This document shows, piece by piece, positions 52,017-59,186 of a DNA stretch of 64,000 nt. The notes below the pieces were generated by a model. That model saw only the letters and a program-made list of their open reading frames with translations, did no database searches and had not been told where the DNA came from. This DNA is from Amycolatopsis solani. Its GTDB lineage: Bacteria > Actinomycetota > Actinomycetes > Mycobacteriales > Pseudonocardiaceae. The DNA is taken from contig NZ_JAWQJT010000001.1 in NCBI RefSeq assembly GCF_033441515.1, forward strand, positions 682,001 through 746,000. Reading direction: 5' to 3'. Numbering within the stretch: the first letter of the stretch is position 1; each line of letters starts with the position of its first letter. Both the position numbers and the translations under genes were made by a program.

Positions 52017-52530
52017 CCTGGTGACGCACATCGCGCTGGTGCACTGCTTCGCGATCGGCCTGGCCGTGAACCGGCCCACCGAACCGGCACCCCCGCCGGA
52101 GTGGGACGACGTGCTCGGGTGGTGGGACGGCCAGCGCCTGGCCCTGCGCGAAGCCCTCGCACAAGACCCGGGAACCCCGGCCTACTCGCCGTACCCCGGC
52201 TTCGCCGTGACGGTCGGCGACTGGACCCGCCGGATGGCCCACGAGACGGCGATCCACCGCCTCGACGCGGAATCGGCACTCGACGACGTCCCGCCGACGC
52301 GCTTCTCCCCCGAGTTCGCGAACGACGGCATCGACGAGTTCCTCGTCTACCTGACCCCGCGCCTGGGCCGGAAGGCCGACGTCCGCGTCACGACGCCGGA
52401 GCGCACGTGGGCCATCGGCGAGCCCCTCGCCGAAGTCGACGGCCCCGCCGACGACGTCTACCGCGCGCTCTGGGGCCGGCCGCACCGCGCGTCCGTCACG
52501 GGCGACCTCGCACCCGTCGAGGCCCCCTGA
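51913..52530 (+). CDS. Maleylpyruvate isomerase (MDMPI) family protein
   Basis: 205 residues. N-terminal DinB-like four-helix domain with PNCPKWTVHDLVTHIALVH, whose histidine is the metal or thiol site; MAHETAIHRLDAE gives the other histidines; C-terminal SCP2-like half. The family uses mycothiol, consistent with mshA nearby. ATG at 51913 fits the family N-terminus (LEAIDVHADALKRAAL). It overlaps the DedA gene by 104 bp. Substrate unknown; many members are conjugate-transferases or isomerases. Confidence 0.85.
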   Translation: MLEAIDVHADALKRAALKAGPAAPVPNCPKWTVHDLVTHIALVHCFAIGLAVNRPTEPAPPPEWDDVLGWWDGQRLALREALAQDPGTPAYSPYPGFAVTVGDWTRRMAHETAIHRLDAESALDDVPPTRFSPEFANDGIDEFLVYLTPRLGRKADVRVTTPERTWAIGEPLAEVDGPADDVYRALWGRPHRASVTGDLAPVEAP

Positions 52531-52553
52531 CCAGCACGGGGGAGAATGCCGAC

Positions 52554-53420
52554 GTGACCGCTCCCGAACGCCGCTACGTCATCACCTTCGGCTGCCCCGA
52601 CCGCACCGGCATCATCGCCCGGATCTCCGGGTTCCTCGCCGAGCACGGCGGCTGGATCGTCGAAGCGGCCTACCACACCGACCCGGACACCGGCTGGTTC
52701 TTCACCCGCCAGGTCGTCCGGGCCGACTCGCTGCCGTTCGACGCCGCCGGGCTGCGCGCCCGCTTCGGCGAGGTGGCCGCGGACCTGTCCGCGGAGTCGA
52801 GCTGGCAGGTCAGCGACACCGGCGAGCGGCGCCGCGCGGTGGTTCTGGTCTCGAAGGCCGGGCACTGCCTGTACGACCTGCTCGGCCGCGTCGCGTCCGG
52901 CGAGCTCGACGTCGACATCGCCGCGGTGATCGGCAACCACGAGTCGCTCGCCGACATCACCCGCGCGCACGGCATCCCGTTCCACCACGTGCCGTTCCCG
53001 GCCGGTGGCAAGGAAGCCGCGTTCGAGCGGGTGCGGAAGCTGGTCGACGAGCACGACCCGCACGCCGTGGTGCTGGCCCGGTTCATGCAGATCCTGCCCG
53101 CCGACCTGTGCCGCGACTGGGCGGGCCGCGCGATCAACATCCACCACAGCTTCCTGCCGTCGTTCATCGGCGCGAAGCCGTACCACCAGGCGCACACCCG
53201 CGGGGTGAAGCTGGTCGGCGCGACCTGCCACTACGTGACGGCGGACCTCGACGCGGGCCCGATCATCGACCAGGACGTCATCCGCGTCGACCACGGCGAC
53301 TCGGTCGAGGACATGGTCCGCAAGGGCCGCGACATCGAGAAGGTCACGCTGGCGCGCGGCCTGCGCTGGCACCTGGAGAACCGGGTCCTGGTGCACGGCA
53401 ACCGCACCGTGGTCTTCTGA
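52554..53420 (+). CDS. purU: Formyltetrahydrofolate deformylase
   Basis: 288 residues. ACT domain at 5-80 (YVITFGCPDRTGIIARISGFLAEHGGWIVEA), then a formyltransferase-type catalytic domain: VIGNHESLADITRAHGIPF, NIHHSFLPSFIGAKPYHQA with the catalytic Asn and His, and ADLDAGPIIDQDV. Hydrolyses 10-formyl-THF to THF and formate, balancing one-carbon units. GTG at 52554 after a GGGGGAG site, 9 bp spacing. Ends at a family A repeat. Confidence 0.95.
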   Translation: MTAPERRYVITFGCPDRTGIIARISGFLAEHGGWIVEAAYHTDPDTGWFFTRQVVRADSLPFDAAGLRARFGEVAADLSAESSWQVSDTGERRRAVVLVSKAGHCLYDLLGRVASGELDVDIAAVIGNHESLADITRAHGIPFHHVPFPAGGKEAAFERVRKLVDEHDPHAVVLARFMQILPADLCRDWAGRAINIHHSFLPSFIGAKPYHQAHTRGVKLVGATCHYVTADLDAGPIIDQDVIRVDHGDSVEDMVRKGRDIEKVTLARGLRWHLENRVLVHGNRTVVF

Positions 53421-53429
53421 CGCGGCCGG

Positions 53430-53473
53430 TCGTGAGTGTTTAGTCGGGTTCTAACCCGACTAAACACTCACGA
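53430..53473. repeat. Intergenic inverted repeat, family A, at a convergent junction
   Basis: Perfect 21-bp arms (53430-53450, 53453-53473) around CT; arm begins TCGTGAGTGTTTAGTCGGG and the centre is GGGTTCTAACCC. Only the inner part differs from the 29010 copy, and it differs in both arms together. It lies between the convergent purU and alcohol dehydrogenase genes. Confidence 0.9.
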
Positions 53474-53483
53474 GCCGGGGAGC

Positions 53484-54533
53484 TCAGGCGCCGATGGTCG
53501 AGGCGTCGATGACGAAGCGGTAGCGCACGTCGGAGTTCTCCACGCGCTCGTAGGCCTCGTTGACCTTGTCGGCCGAGATCGTCTCGATCTCCGCGCCGAT
53601 GCCGTGCTCCGCGCAGAAGTCCAGCATCTCCTGGGTCTCGGCGATGCCGCCGATCATCGAGCCCGCCAGCACCTTGTTGCCGCCGAGCAGCGAGAAAGCG
53701 TTGTACGACAGCGGTTCGCCGGGCGCGCCGACGTTCACCATCGCGCCGCCGACCTTGAGCAGGCCCAGGTAGGCGTCGATCGGCAGCTTGGCCGACACGG
53801 TGTTGAGGATGACGTCGAACTTGCCGCGCAGCACGTCGAACGTCGACTCGTCACTGGTCGCGTAGTACTCCGAAGCGCCGAGCTTGAGGCCGTCCTCCTG
53901 CTTCTTGAGGCTCTGGCTCAACACGGTCACCTCGGCGCCCATCGCGGCGGCGATCTTGACGCCCATGTGCCCGAGCCCGCCGAGGCCGATCACGGCGACC
54001 TTCTTGCCCGGCCCGGCGCCCCAGTGGTGCAGCGGCGAGTAGGTGGTGATGCCCGCGCACAGCAGCGGCGCGGCGATGTCGAGGCTGATGCCCTCGGGGA
54101 TGCGGCAGACGAAGGCGTCCTTCACGACGATCTGGTTGCTGTAGCCGCCGTAGGTGTTCTCGCCGTCGAAGCCGACGCCGTTGTAGGTCTGGACGTTGCC
54201 CTTGACGCAGAACTGCTCGGTGCCGGCCAGGCAGTATTCGCACTCGCCGCAGGAGTCGACCATGCAGCCGACGCCGACGCGGTCGCCGACCTGGTACTTC
54301 GTGACGTCCGAGCCGACCGCGGCGACGACGCCGGCGATCTCGTGGCCCGGGACCATCGGGAAGATCGCCTGGCCCCAGTCCTCCTTGGCCTGGTGGATGT
54401 CGCTGTGGCAGATACCCGCGTAGGCGATGTCGATCAGGACGTCGTTCGCGCGCAGGTCGCGGCGCTCGATCGTGGCCGGCGCCAGCGGCGCGCCGGGTGC
54501 CGGAGCGGCGATGGCGTTGGTGGTCGTGCTCAT
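53484..54533 (-). CDS. Zinc-dependent NAD(P) alcohol dehydrogenase (AdhC-like)
   Basis: About 349 residues. [15 protein letters not shown] and [11 protein letters not shown] (catalytic zinc), structural zinc cysteines in [20 protein letters not shown], and [19 protein letters not shown] (cofactor). It belongs to the cinnamyl-alcohol-dehydrogenase-like group with NADP preference, active on aldehydes. ATG at 54533 after GGAGGG. Divergent from a TetR gene across 104 bp with two strong palindromic operators, so TetR control is expected. Confidence 0.92.
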   Translation of the reverse strand: MSTTTNAIAAPAPGAPLAPATIERRDLRANDVLIDIAYAGICHSDIHQAKEDWGQAIFPMVPGHEIAGVVAAVGSDVTKYQVGDRVGVGCMVDSCGECEYCLAGTEQFCVKGNVQTYNGVGFDGENTYGGYSNQIVVKDAFVCRIPEGISLDIAAPLLCAGITTYSPLHHWGAGPGKKVAVIGLGGLGHMGVKIAAAMGAEVTVLSQSLKKQEDGLKLGASEYYATSDESTFDVLRGKFDVILNTVSAKLPIDAYLGLLKVGGAMVNVGAPGEPLSYNAFSLLGGNKVLAGSMIGGIAETQEMLDFCAEHGIGAEIETISADKVNEAYERVENSDVRYRFVIDASTIGA

Positions 54534-54565
54534 GGAACCCTCCGTGTTCAAGTACCGTTGGACCC

Positions 54566-54607
54566 TGTAAGAGGCCTCTTACATGTTCTACGTAAGAGGG
54601 GTCTTAC
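54566..54607. promoter_or_regulatory. Tandem TetR operators between adh and the TetR gene
   Basis: TGTAAGAGGCCTCTTACA (54566-54583), a perfect 18-bp palindrome, and GTAAGAGGGGTCTTAC (54592-54607) with the same GTAAGA/TCTTAC arms, centres 25 bp apart. The layout suits two TetR dimers blocking both divergent promoters. Confidence 0.75.
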
Positions 54608-54637
54608 ATATTTCGGACGAGAGATGTGATCCAGGTC

Positions 54638-55237
54638 ATGGGCGGCAAGTACCACCACGGCGATCTCCGCGGCGAGCTCGTGCGCGTGTCACTGGACCTC
54701 ATCGCGGAGCAGGGCCTCGCCGGCTTCTCCGTGGCGGAGGTCGCACGCCGGGCGAAGGTCAGCCCCGGCGCGCCTTACCGGCACTTCGCCGACCGCGAAA
54801 GCCTGCTCGCGGAGGTGGCCTGCACCATCGCCTGCCAGCTCGCCGAGCGCGTCGCCGCGGCGGCGAGCGAGCACGAAGACCCGGTGGACGCACTGGCCGC
54901 GGCCGCCGGCGCCTACACCCGCTACCTGATCGAGCGGCGGGCCGGGATGAACATCCTCTACGCCGACGGCCTGCACGGCCCCGAGCAAACCCCGCTGCAC
55001 GAACAGACCCGACGGCTGACCGACGAGTTCCTGCTGCGCTGCCTGGCCGTCGCCCCGGACCCGGCGACGGCGCTGGAGCTGATGGAGCAGCTGTTCACCC
55101 AGGCGCACGGCTACGGCACGTTCCAGCTCGACGGCGTCTTCGTGAAGCACGGCTACTCGGTCGACCTGGTCGTGAAGAAGTCCACCGAAGCCGCGCGGAT
55201 CGCGATCGCGGGCCGGACTGTCGGTGGCACGCGCTAG
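54638..55237 (+). CDS. TetR family transcriptional regulator
   Basis: About 199 residues. N-terminal HTH: KYHHGDLRGELVRVSLDLIAEQGLAGFSVAEVARRAKVSPGAPYRHFADRESLLAEVA, in which HTH helix 3 is SPGAPYRHF. C-terminal ligand domain of helices ending in LVVKKSTEAARIAI. ATG 54638 is preferred as most related proteins begin at this residue; the GTG at 54626 is possible. Probably represses the divergent alcohol dehydrogenase and itself. Confidence 0.88.
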   Translation: MGGKYHHGDLRGELVRVSLDLIAEQGLAGFSVAEVARRAKVSPGAPYRHFADRESLLAEVACTIACQLAERVAAAASEHEDPVDALAAAAGAYTRYLIERRAGMNILYADGLHGPEQTPLHEQTRRLTDEFLLRCLAVAPDPATALELMEQLFTQAHGYGTFQLDGVFVKHGYSVDLVVKKSTEAARIAIAGRTVGGTR

Positions 55238-55246
55238 CTTGGGCGC

Positions 55247-55861
55247 ATGGGGATCATCGACTCACACGAGGCACTGCGCGAGGTCATCGGCGAGACGTCC
55301 GAGCGGACGCGGAAGAAGATCATCGACCGGATCGACGAGCACGCGCGCACGCTCATCGAGCACTCGCCGTTCGTGCTGCTGGCCACGTCGTCGCCCGAAG
55401 GCACCTGCGACGTCTCCCCGCGCGGCGACCCGGCGGGTTCGGTGCTGGTGCTCGACGACAAGACGCTGGTGCTCGCCGACCGCCCGGGCAACAAGCTGAT
55501 CGACAGCTTCCGGAACATCGTCGACAACCCGCACGCCGGCCTGCTGTTCCTGGTTCCGGGGATGAACGAGACGCTCCGGGTGAACGGCCGCGCGAAGCTG
55601 GTGTCGGACGCGCCGTTCTTCGACGACCTGGTCGTGCAGGGGAAGCGGCCGAAGCTCGCGGTGGTCGTCGAGGTCGAAGAGCTGTACATGCACTGCGCGA
55701 AGGCGTTCCTGCGGTCGTCGCTGTGGGACCCGGCGACCTGGCCGGAACGGTCGACGCTGCCTTCGCTCGGCACGATCCTGCGCGACCAGATGGCCCTCCC
55801 GATCTCGGCGGCGGACCTGGACGCGGACCTCAACGAACGAGCGCTCAACCAGCAATACTGA
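55247..55861 (+). CDS. PPOX-class FMN flavoprotein (MSMEG_1061 type)
   Basis: 204 residues, split-barrel fold: HSPFVLLATSSPEGTCDVSPRGDPAGSVLVLDDKT, DRPGNKLIDSFRNIVDNPHAGLLFLVPGMNETLRVNGRAKL and VEELYMHCAKAFLRSSLW, the last being a conserved signature of this group. FMN- or F420-dependent oxidoreductases of the family act on diverse substrates. ATG 9 bp after the TetR stop, with no strong ribosome-binding site, hence likely read with the TetR gene. Substrate unknown. Confidence 0.87.
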   Translation: MGIIDSHEALREVIGETSERTRKKIIDRIDEHARTLIEHSPFVLLATSSPEGTCDVSPRGDPAGSVLVLDDKTLVLADRPGNKLIDSFRNIVDNPHAGLLFLVPGMNETLRVNGRAKLVSDAPFFDDLVVQGKRPKLAVVVEVEELYMHCAKAFLRSSLWDPATWPERSTLPSLGTILRDQMALPISAADLDADLNERALNQQY

Positions 55862-55865
55862 ACCC

Positions 55866-56489
55866 ATGCTCTGCGTCTTCGACGTCAACGAGACCCTGCT
55901 CGACCTGGCCGCGATGGACGCCACCATCGGTGGCCCCGAGCTGCGGCGCGAGTGGTTCGGGCTGGCCATCCACACCGTCCTGACCGTGACGGCGACCGGC
56001 GGCTACCGCGACTTCGCGGGCATCGCCGGCGAAGCCGCGATCGAGGTCGCCGCCCGGCACGGGCGGGAGGTGGACCTCGCGAAGGTCGCCGCGGGCCTCC
56101 GCTCCCTGCCCGCGCACCCGGACGTCGAGCCGGGGCTGGCGAAGCTGCGCGAACAGGGCCACACCGTCGTCGCGCTGACGAACTCGCCGCTCGCGACGGC
56201 CGAAGCGCAGCTGCAGAACGCCGGGCTGGCGCCGCTGCTCGACCGGATCTTCTCGGCCGAGCAGGTCGGCAGGCTCAAGCCGGCGCCGGAGCCGTACCAC
56301 CAGGTCGTGGCCGCCTACCCCGGGCAGCGGGCGCTGATGATCGCGGCGCACGACTGGGACATCGCGGGCGCCCAGGCCGCGGGCCTCGAGACGGCGTTGC
56401 TCACCCGCCCCGGCGTCCACCCGCTGCCCGGCTCGCCCGCGCCCACCTGCACCGCGTCGACGCTGCCGGAGCTGGCCGAACTGCTCTAG
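55866..56489 (+). CDS. Haloacid-dehalogenase type II-like HAD hydrolase
   Basis: 207 residues. HAD motif I FDVNETLLDLAAMDA (nucleophile Asp5), cap helix region REWFGLAIHTVLT, motif II VVALTNSPLATAE (Asn instead of Thr, typical of L-2-haloacid dehalogenases), Lys in GRLKPAPEPY and motif IV MIAAHDWDIAGAQAAG. Start 4 bp after the PPOX stop. Its end overlaps the convergent MDR gene by 4 bp. Real substrate may not be a halo-acid. Confidence 0.87.
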   Translation: MLCVFDVNETLLDLAAMDATIGGPELRREWFGLAIHTVLTVTATGGYRDFAGIAGEAAIEVAARHGREVDLAKVAAGLRSLPAHPDVEPGLAKLREQGHTVVALTNSPLATAEAQLQNAGLAPLLDRIFSAEQVGRLKPAPEPYHQVVAAYPGQRALMIAAHDWDIAGAQAAGLETALLTRPGVHPLPGSPAPTCTASTLPELAELL

Positions 56490-57502
56490 TCCGCGATGCG
56501 GACCAGCATCTTGCCGGTGTTGGCCCCGGACAGCAGGCCGAGGAACGCCTCGGGCGCGTTGCGGATGCCGTCGACGAAGGTCTCCGAGTACTTGATCCGC
56601 CCGTCCTTGACCAGCGGCGCGATGTCGGTGACGAACTGCTGCTGCAGGCCCCAGTGGTCGAGCACCAGCAGGCCGCGGATGGTGAGCCGCTTGGCGATGA
56701 TCTGCGCGAGGTTGCGCGGCGCCGGGGTCGCCTCGGTGGCGTTGTACTGCGAAATCATGCCGCAGACGGCGATCCGGCCGTGCACGGTGATCGCGTCGAT
56801 CGCGGCTTCGAGGTGCTCGCCGCCGACGTTGTCGAAGTAGACGTCGATGCCCTCGGGCGCGGCGGCGTGCAGCTGCTCGGCGACCGGGCCGTCCTTGTAG
56901 TTGAAGGCCGCGTCGAAGCCGAGGTCGTCGATCAGGTGGCGGACCTTCTCCGCCGAGCCCGCCGAGCCGATGACGCGCTTGGCGCCCTTCAGCTTCGCGA
57001 GCTGCCCGACGAGCGAGCCGACCGCACCGGCCGCGCCGGAGACGAACACCGTGTCGCCCGGCTTGAACTCGGCCGACTCCAGCAGGCCCGCGTAGGCGGT
57101 GAGGCCCGGCATGCCGAGCACGCCGAGGTAGGTCGACAGCGGCGCGGCGTCGCCGTCCACCTTGACGAACCGCTTGGCGTCGAGGACGGCGTGCGTGCGC
57201 CAGCCCGCCTGGTGCAGCACGTGGTCACCCGGCTTGACGTCGTCCACGTGGGACTCGACGACCTCGCCGACCGCACCGCCGGACATGACCTCGCCGACCT
57301 CGAACGGCGGCGCGTAGGACTTCACGTCCCGCATGCGGCCGCGCATGGCCGGGTCGACGCTCATGACGAGGTTGCGCACCAGGATCTGACCCTCGCCCGC
57401 GGTGGGGATCTCGGTGTCCACGATCTCGAAGTTGTCGTGCGTGGGGACGCCGTGCGGGCGGGACGCGAGCCGGATCTCGGTCGCCTGGGTGGGTGCGTTC
57501 AC
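56486..57502 (-). CDS. NADP-dependent zinc-free MDR oxidoreductase (YncB/prostaglandin reductase-like)
   Basis: About 338 residues. No zinc ligands; VFVSGAAGAVGSLVGQLAKLKG (NADP loop), IGSAGSAEKVRHLIDDLGFDAAFNYKD and DVYFDNVGGEHLEAAI are typical of the LTB4DH/YncB group that reduces double bonds in enones. GTG start with GGAG 8 bp upstream. Substrate unknown. Its stop overlaps the dehalogenase stop region. Confidence 0.9.
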   Translation of the reverse strand: MNAPTQATEIRLASRPHGVPTHDNFEIVDTEIPTAGEGQILVRNLVMSVDPAMRGRMRDVKSYAPPFEVGEVMSGGAVGEVVESHVDDVKPGDHVLHQAGWRTHAVLDAKRFVKVDGDAAPLSTYLGVLGMPGLTAYAGLLESAEFKPGDTVFVSGAAGAVGSLVGQLAKLKGAKRVIGSAGSAEKVRHLIDDLGFDAAFNYKDGPVAEQLHAAAPEGIDVYFDNVGGEHLEAAIDAITVHGRIAVCGMISQYNATEATPAPRNLAQIIAKRLTIRGLLVLDHWGLQQQFVTDIAPLVKDGRIKYSETFVDGIRNAPEAFLGLLSGANTGKMLVRIAD

Positions 57503-57597
57503 CGTCGAACTCCTCAAGTCGGTCGAAGCGGGGCAGGCGCCCCGGATTCCTCCGGGTGCAACCAGCTAACCGGGGCGCACATTCCGTCTGTGACGCG

Positions 57598-58032
57598 CTA
57601 CACGATCTCGTCGAGCTTTCCGAGCACGCCGTCGTAAATCTTCTTCAGCCCACCCGGCGCGAACGTCTTCTCGAAGAAGCCGCCGATGCCGCCGGCGCCG
57701 TCCCAGGACGTCTCGATCCGAACGAGGCTCTTTTCGCCCGCTTCGGTGACCGTCCACGTGGTGACCATGCTCGAGTTCGCGTCGGTCTCGACCAGCGTGC
57801 CGGGCTTCGGCTCGCTGACCGTCGCCTTGACGTCGCGCACGCGCTTGGACGTCGCCTGCAGCTTCCAGCCCGCCTTGGTCCCGGCGCCGACACCGCCTTC
57901 GGTGACCTCGTAGTCGCGGTAGTGCTCGGTGAGCAGCTTCGGGCGCGTTTCGGCGTAGTCGGCGACGAGGGCGCGCACCTTGTCGGCCGGAGCGTCGATC
58001 GTGCGCTCCGCGGTGGCCGTGACCTTTCCCAT
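57598..58032 (-). CDS. SRPBCC (START-like) family protein
   Basis: 144 residues: VTATAERTIDAPADKVRALVADYAETRPKLL, DYEVTEGGVGAGTKAGWKL, VETDANSSMVTTWTVTE and a C-terminal helix IYDGVLGKLDEIV. A single-domain lipid/hydrophobe-binding fold often annotated as polyketide cyclase-like. ATG with AAGGAG 5 bp upstream. Diverges from the GntR gene across about 200 bp. No partner indicated. Confidence 0.87.
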   Translation of the reverse strand: MGKVTATAERTIDAPADKVRALVADYAETRPKLLTEHYRDYEVTEGGVGAGTKAGWKLQATSKRVRDVKATVSEPKPGTLVETDANSSMVTTWTVTEAGEKSLVRIETSWDGAGGIGGFFEKTFAPGGLKKIYDGVLGKLDEIV

Positions 58033-58192
58033 CTCACTCCTTCTGGCGAGCTTCCCGGACAGACTCCACGATTCCACCGCGGCGCGCACCCGCTGCGCGC
58101 GGCCCGGACGTCCCAGATAGTGAGCGGCGGAAGTCCGCTCTGGACACCCGTTTTCGCTGGTCAGGGCCTTGATCACCGGCAAAGAAGTGGCG

Positions 58193-58205
58193 TAACACGG
58201 TGTTA
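58193..58205. promoter_or_regulatory. TAACAC-G-GTGTTA palindrome upstream of the GntR gene
   Basis: Perfect 6-bp arms with one central base, centred 32 bp before the GntR ATG. Position and symmetry fit an autoregulatory operator of the GntR protein; a promoter is not resolved. Confidence 0.45.
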
Positions 58206-58230
58206 ACGTGCGCTGGCCATCCTCCCCGCC

Positions 58231-58947
58231 ATGCCCACAGCATCCCGCCGAACGCGGTCCGACGCCGCCCGGCAGCTCGCCGACCTGCTGCGCCGCCAGG
58301 TGCTGGCCGACGAGACGCTGCCGTGCGAGGAGGACCTCACGGTGGCGTTCTCGGCGACCCGCAACACCGTGCGGGAAGCCCTCGCGCTGCTGCGCGACGA
58401 CGGCCTGATCGCGCGCCTGCCCGGCGTCGGCACGGTCGTCGTCGGGCACAAGTACCCGCACGGGCTCAACCGGCTGGCCGGGCTCGCCGAGGTGCTGCGC
58501 GAGCACGGCGAGGTCACCAACGACGTCCGGGCGGCGGAGCCGGTGCCCGCGCCGGCCGCCGTGGCGCACCGGCTCGGCGTGCCCGAGCGCTCCGAAGTCG
58601 TCTACCTCGAGCGGCTGAGGAAGCTCGACGGCGTCCCGCTGTCACTCGACCTCACCTACCTCCGGCCGGAGATCGGGAAACCGCTGCTCGCGCACGACCT
58701 CGCCGGGCGGGACGTCTTCGCGCTCATCGAGGAGACCTCCGGGCAGCGGCTGGGCTACGCCGACATCGACGTCGAAGCGCTCAACGCCGACGCCGAAACG
58801 GCCGCGGTCCTCGACGTCCAGCCGGGCGCCGCGCTGCTGCGGTGGGAACGCCTGACGCACTTCGCCGACGGCCGTCCCGTCGACCTCGAGTACATCCGCC
58901 TACGAGGCGACCGCCTGACCATGCGGGCCCGCCTCGACCGTTCCTGA
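58231..58947 (+). CDS. GntR/HutC-family transcriptional regulator
   Basis: 238 residues. Winged HTH (SDAARQLADLLRRQVLADETLPCEEDLTVAFSATRNTVREALALLRDDGLIARLPGVGTVVV) with the N-terminal GntR pattern and a UTRA effector domain (RSEVVYLERLRKLDGVPLSLDLTYL to ALLRWERLTHFADGRPVDLEYIRL). Ends 11 bp before the ferredoxin gene. It is thus the first gene of the sulfonate/AprAB-like operon and its likely local regulator, sensing the imported compound or a product. Confidence 0.9.
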   Translation: MPTASRRTRSDAARQLADLLRRQVLADETLPCEEDLTVAFSATRNTVREALALLRDDGLIARLPGVGTVVVGHKYPHGLNRLAGLAEVLREHGEVTNDVRAAEPVPAPAAVAHRLGVPERSEVVYLERLRKLDGVPLSLDLTYLRPEIGKPLLAHDLAGRDVFALIEETSGQRLGYADIDVEALNADAETAAVLDVQPGAALLRWERLTHFADGRPVDLEYIRLRGDRLTMRARLDRS

Positions 58948-58958
58948 AGGAGACCGCC

Positions 58959-59186
58959 GTGCCCCTCGTGCCGAACCGGGTCGACGTCCCGGTCACGATC
59001 GACGAGTCGAAGTGCCTCGACGGCTGCCGGCTCTGCGTCGACATGTGCCCGCTCGACTCCCTCGCCATCGACCCGGACACCGACAAGGCGTACATGCACG
59101 TCGACGAGTGCTGGTACTGCGGGCCGTGCGCGGCGCGCTGCCCGACGGGCGCGGTGACCATCAACATGCCCTACCTGCTCCGGTGA
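58959..59186 (+). CDS. Two-cluster 4Fe-4S ferredoxin, AprB-like
   Basis: 75 residues. Two clusters: CLDGCRLCVDMCP (CX3CX2CX3CP, an unusual CX3C first spacing) and CWYCGPCAARCP (CX2CX2CX3CP). The second motif and TGAVTI resemble adenylylsulfate-reductase beta (CWECYSCVKICPQGAI), but the C-terminal part of AprB is missing. GTG with AAGGAG 7 bp upstream; stop overlaps the lipoprotein start (GTGA). Probably passes electrons to or from the flavoprotein at the operon's end. Confidence 0.85.
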   Translation: MPLVPNRVDVPVTIDESKCLDGCRLCVDMCPLDSLAIDPDTDKAYMHVDECWYCGPCAARCPTGAVTINMPYLLR

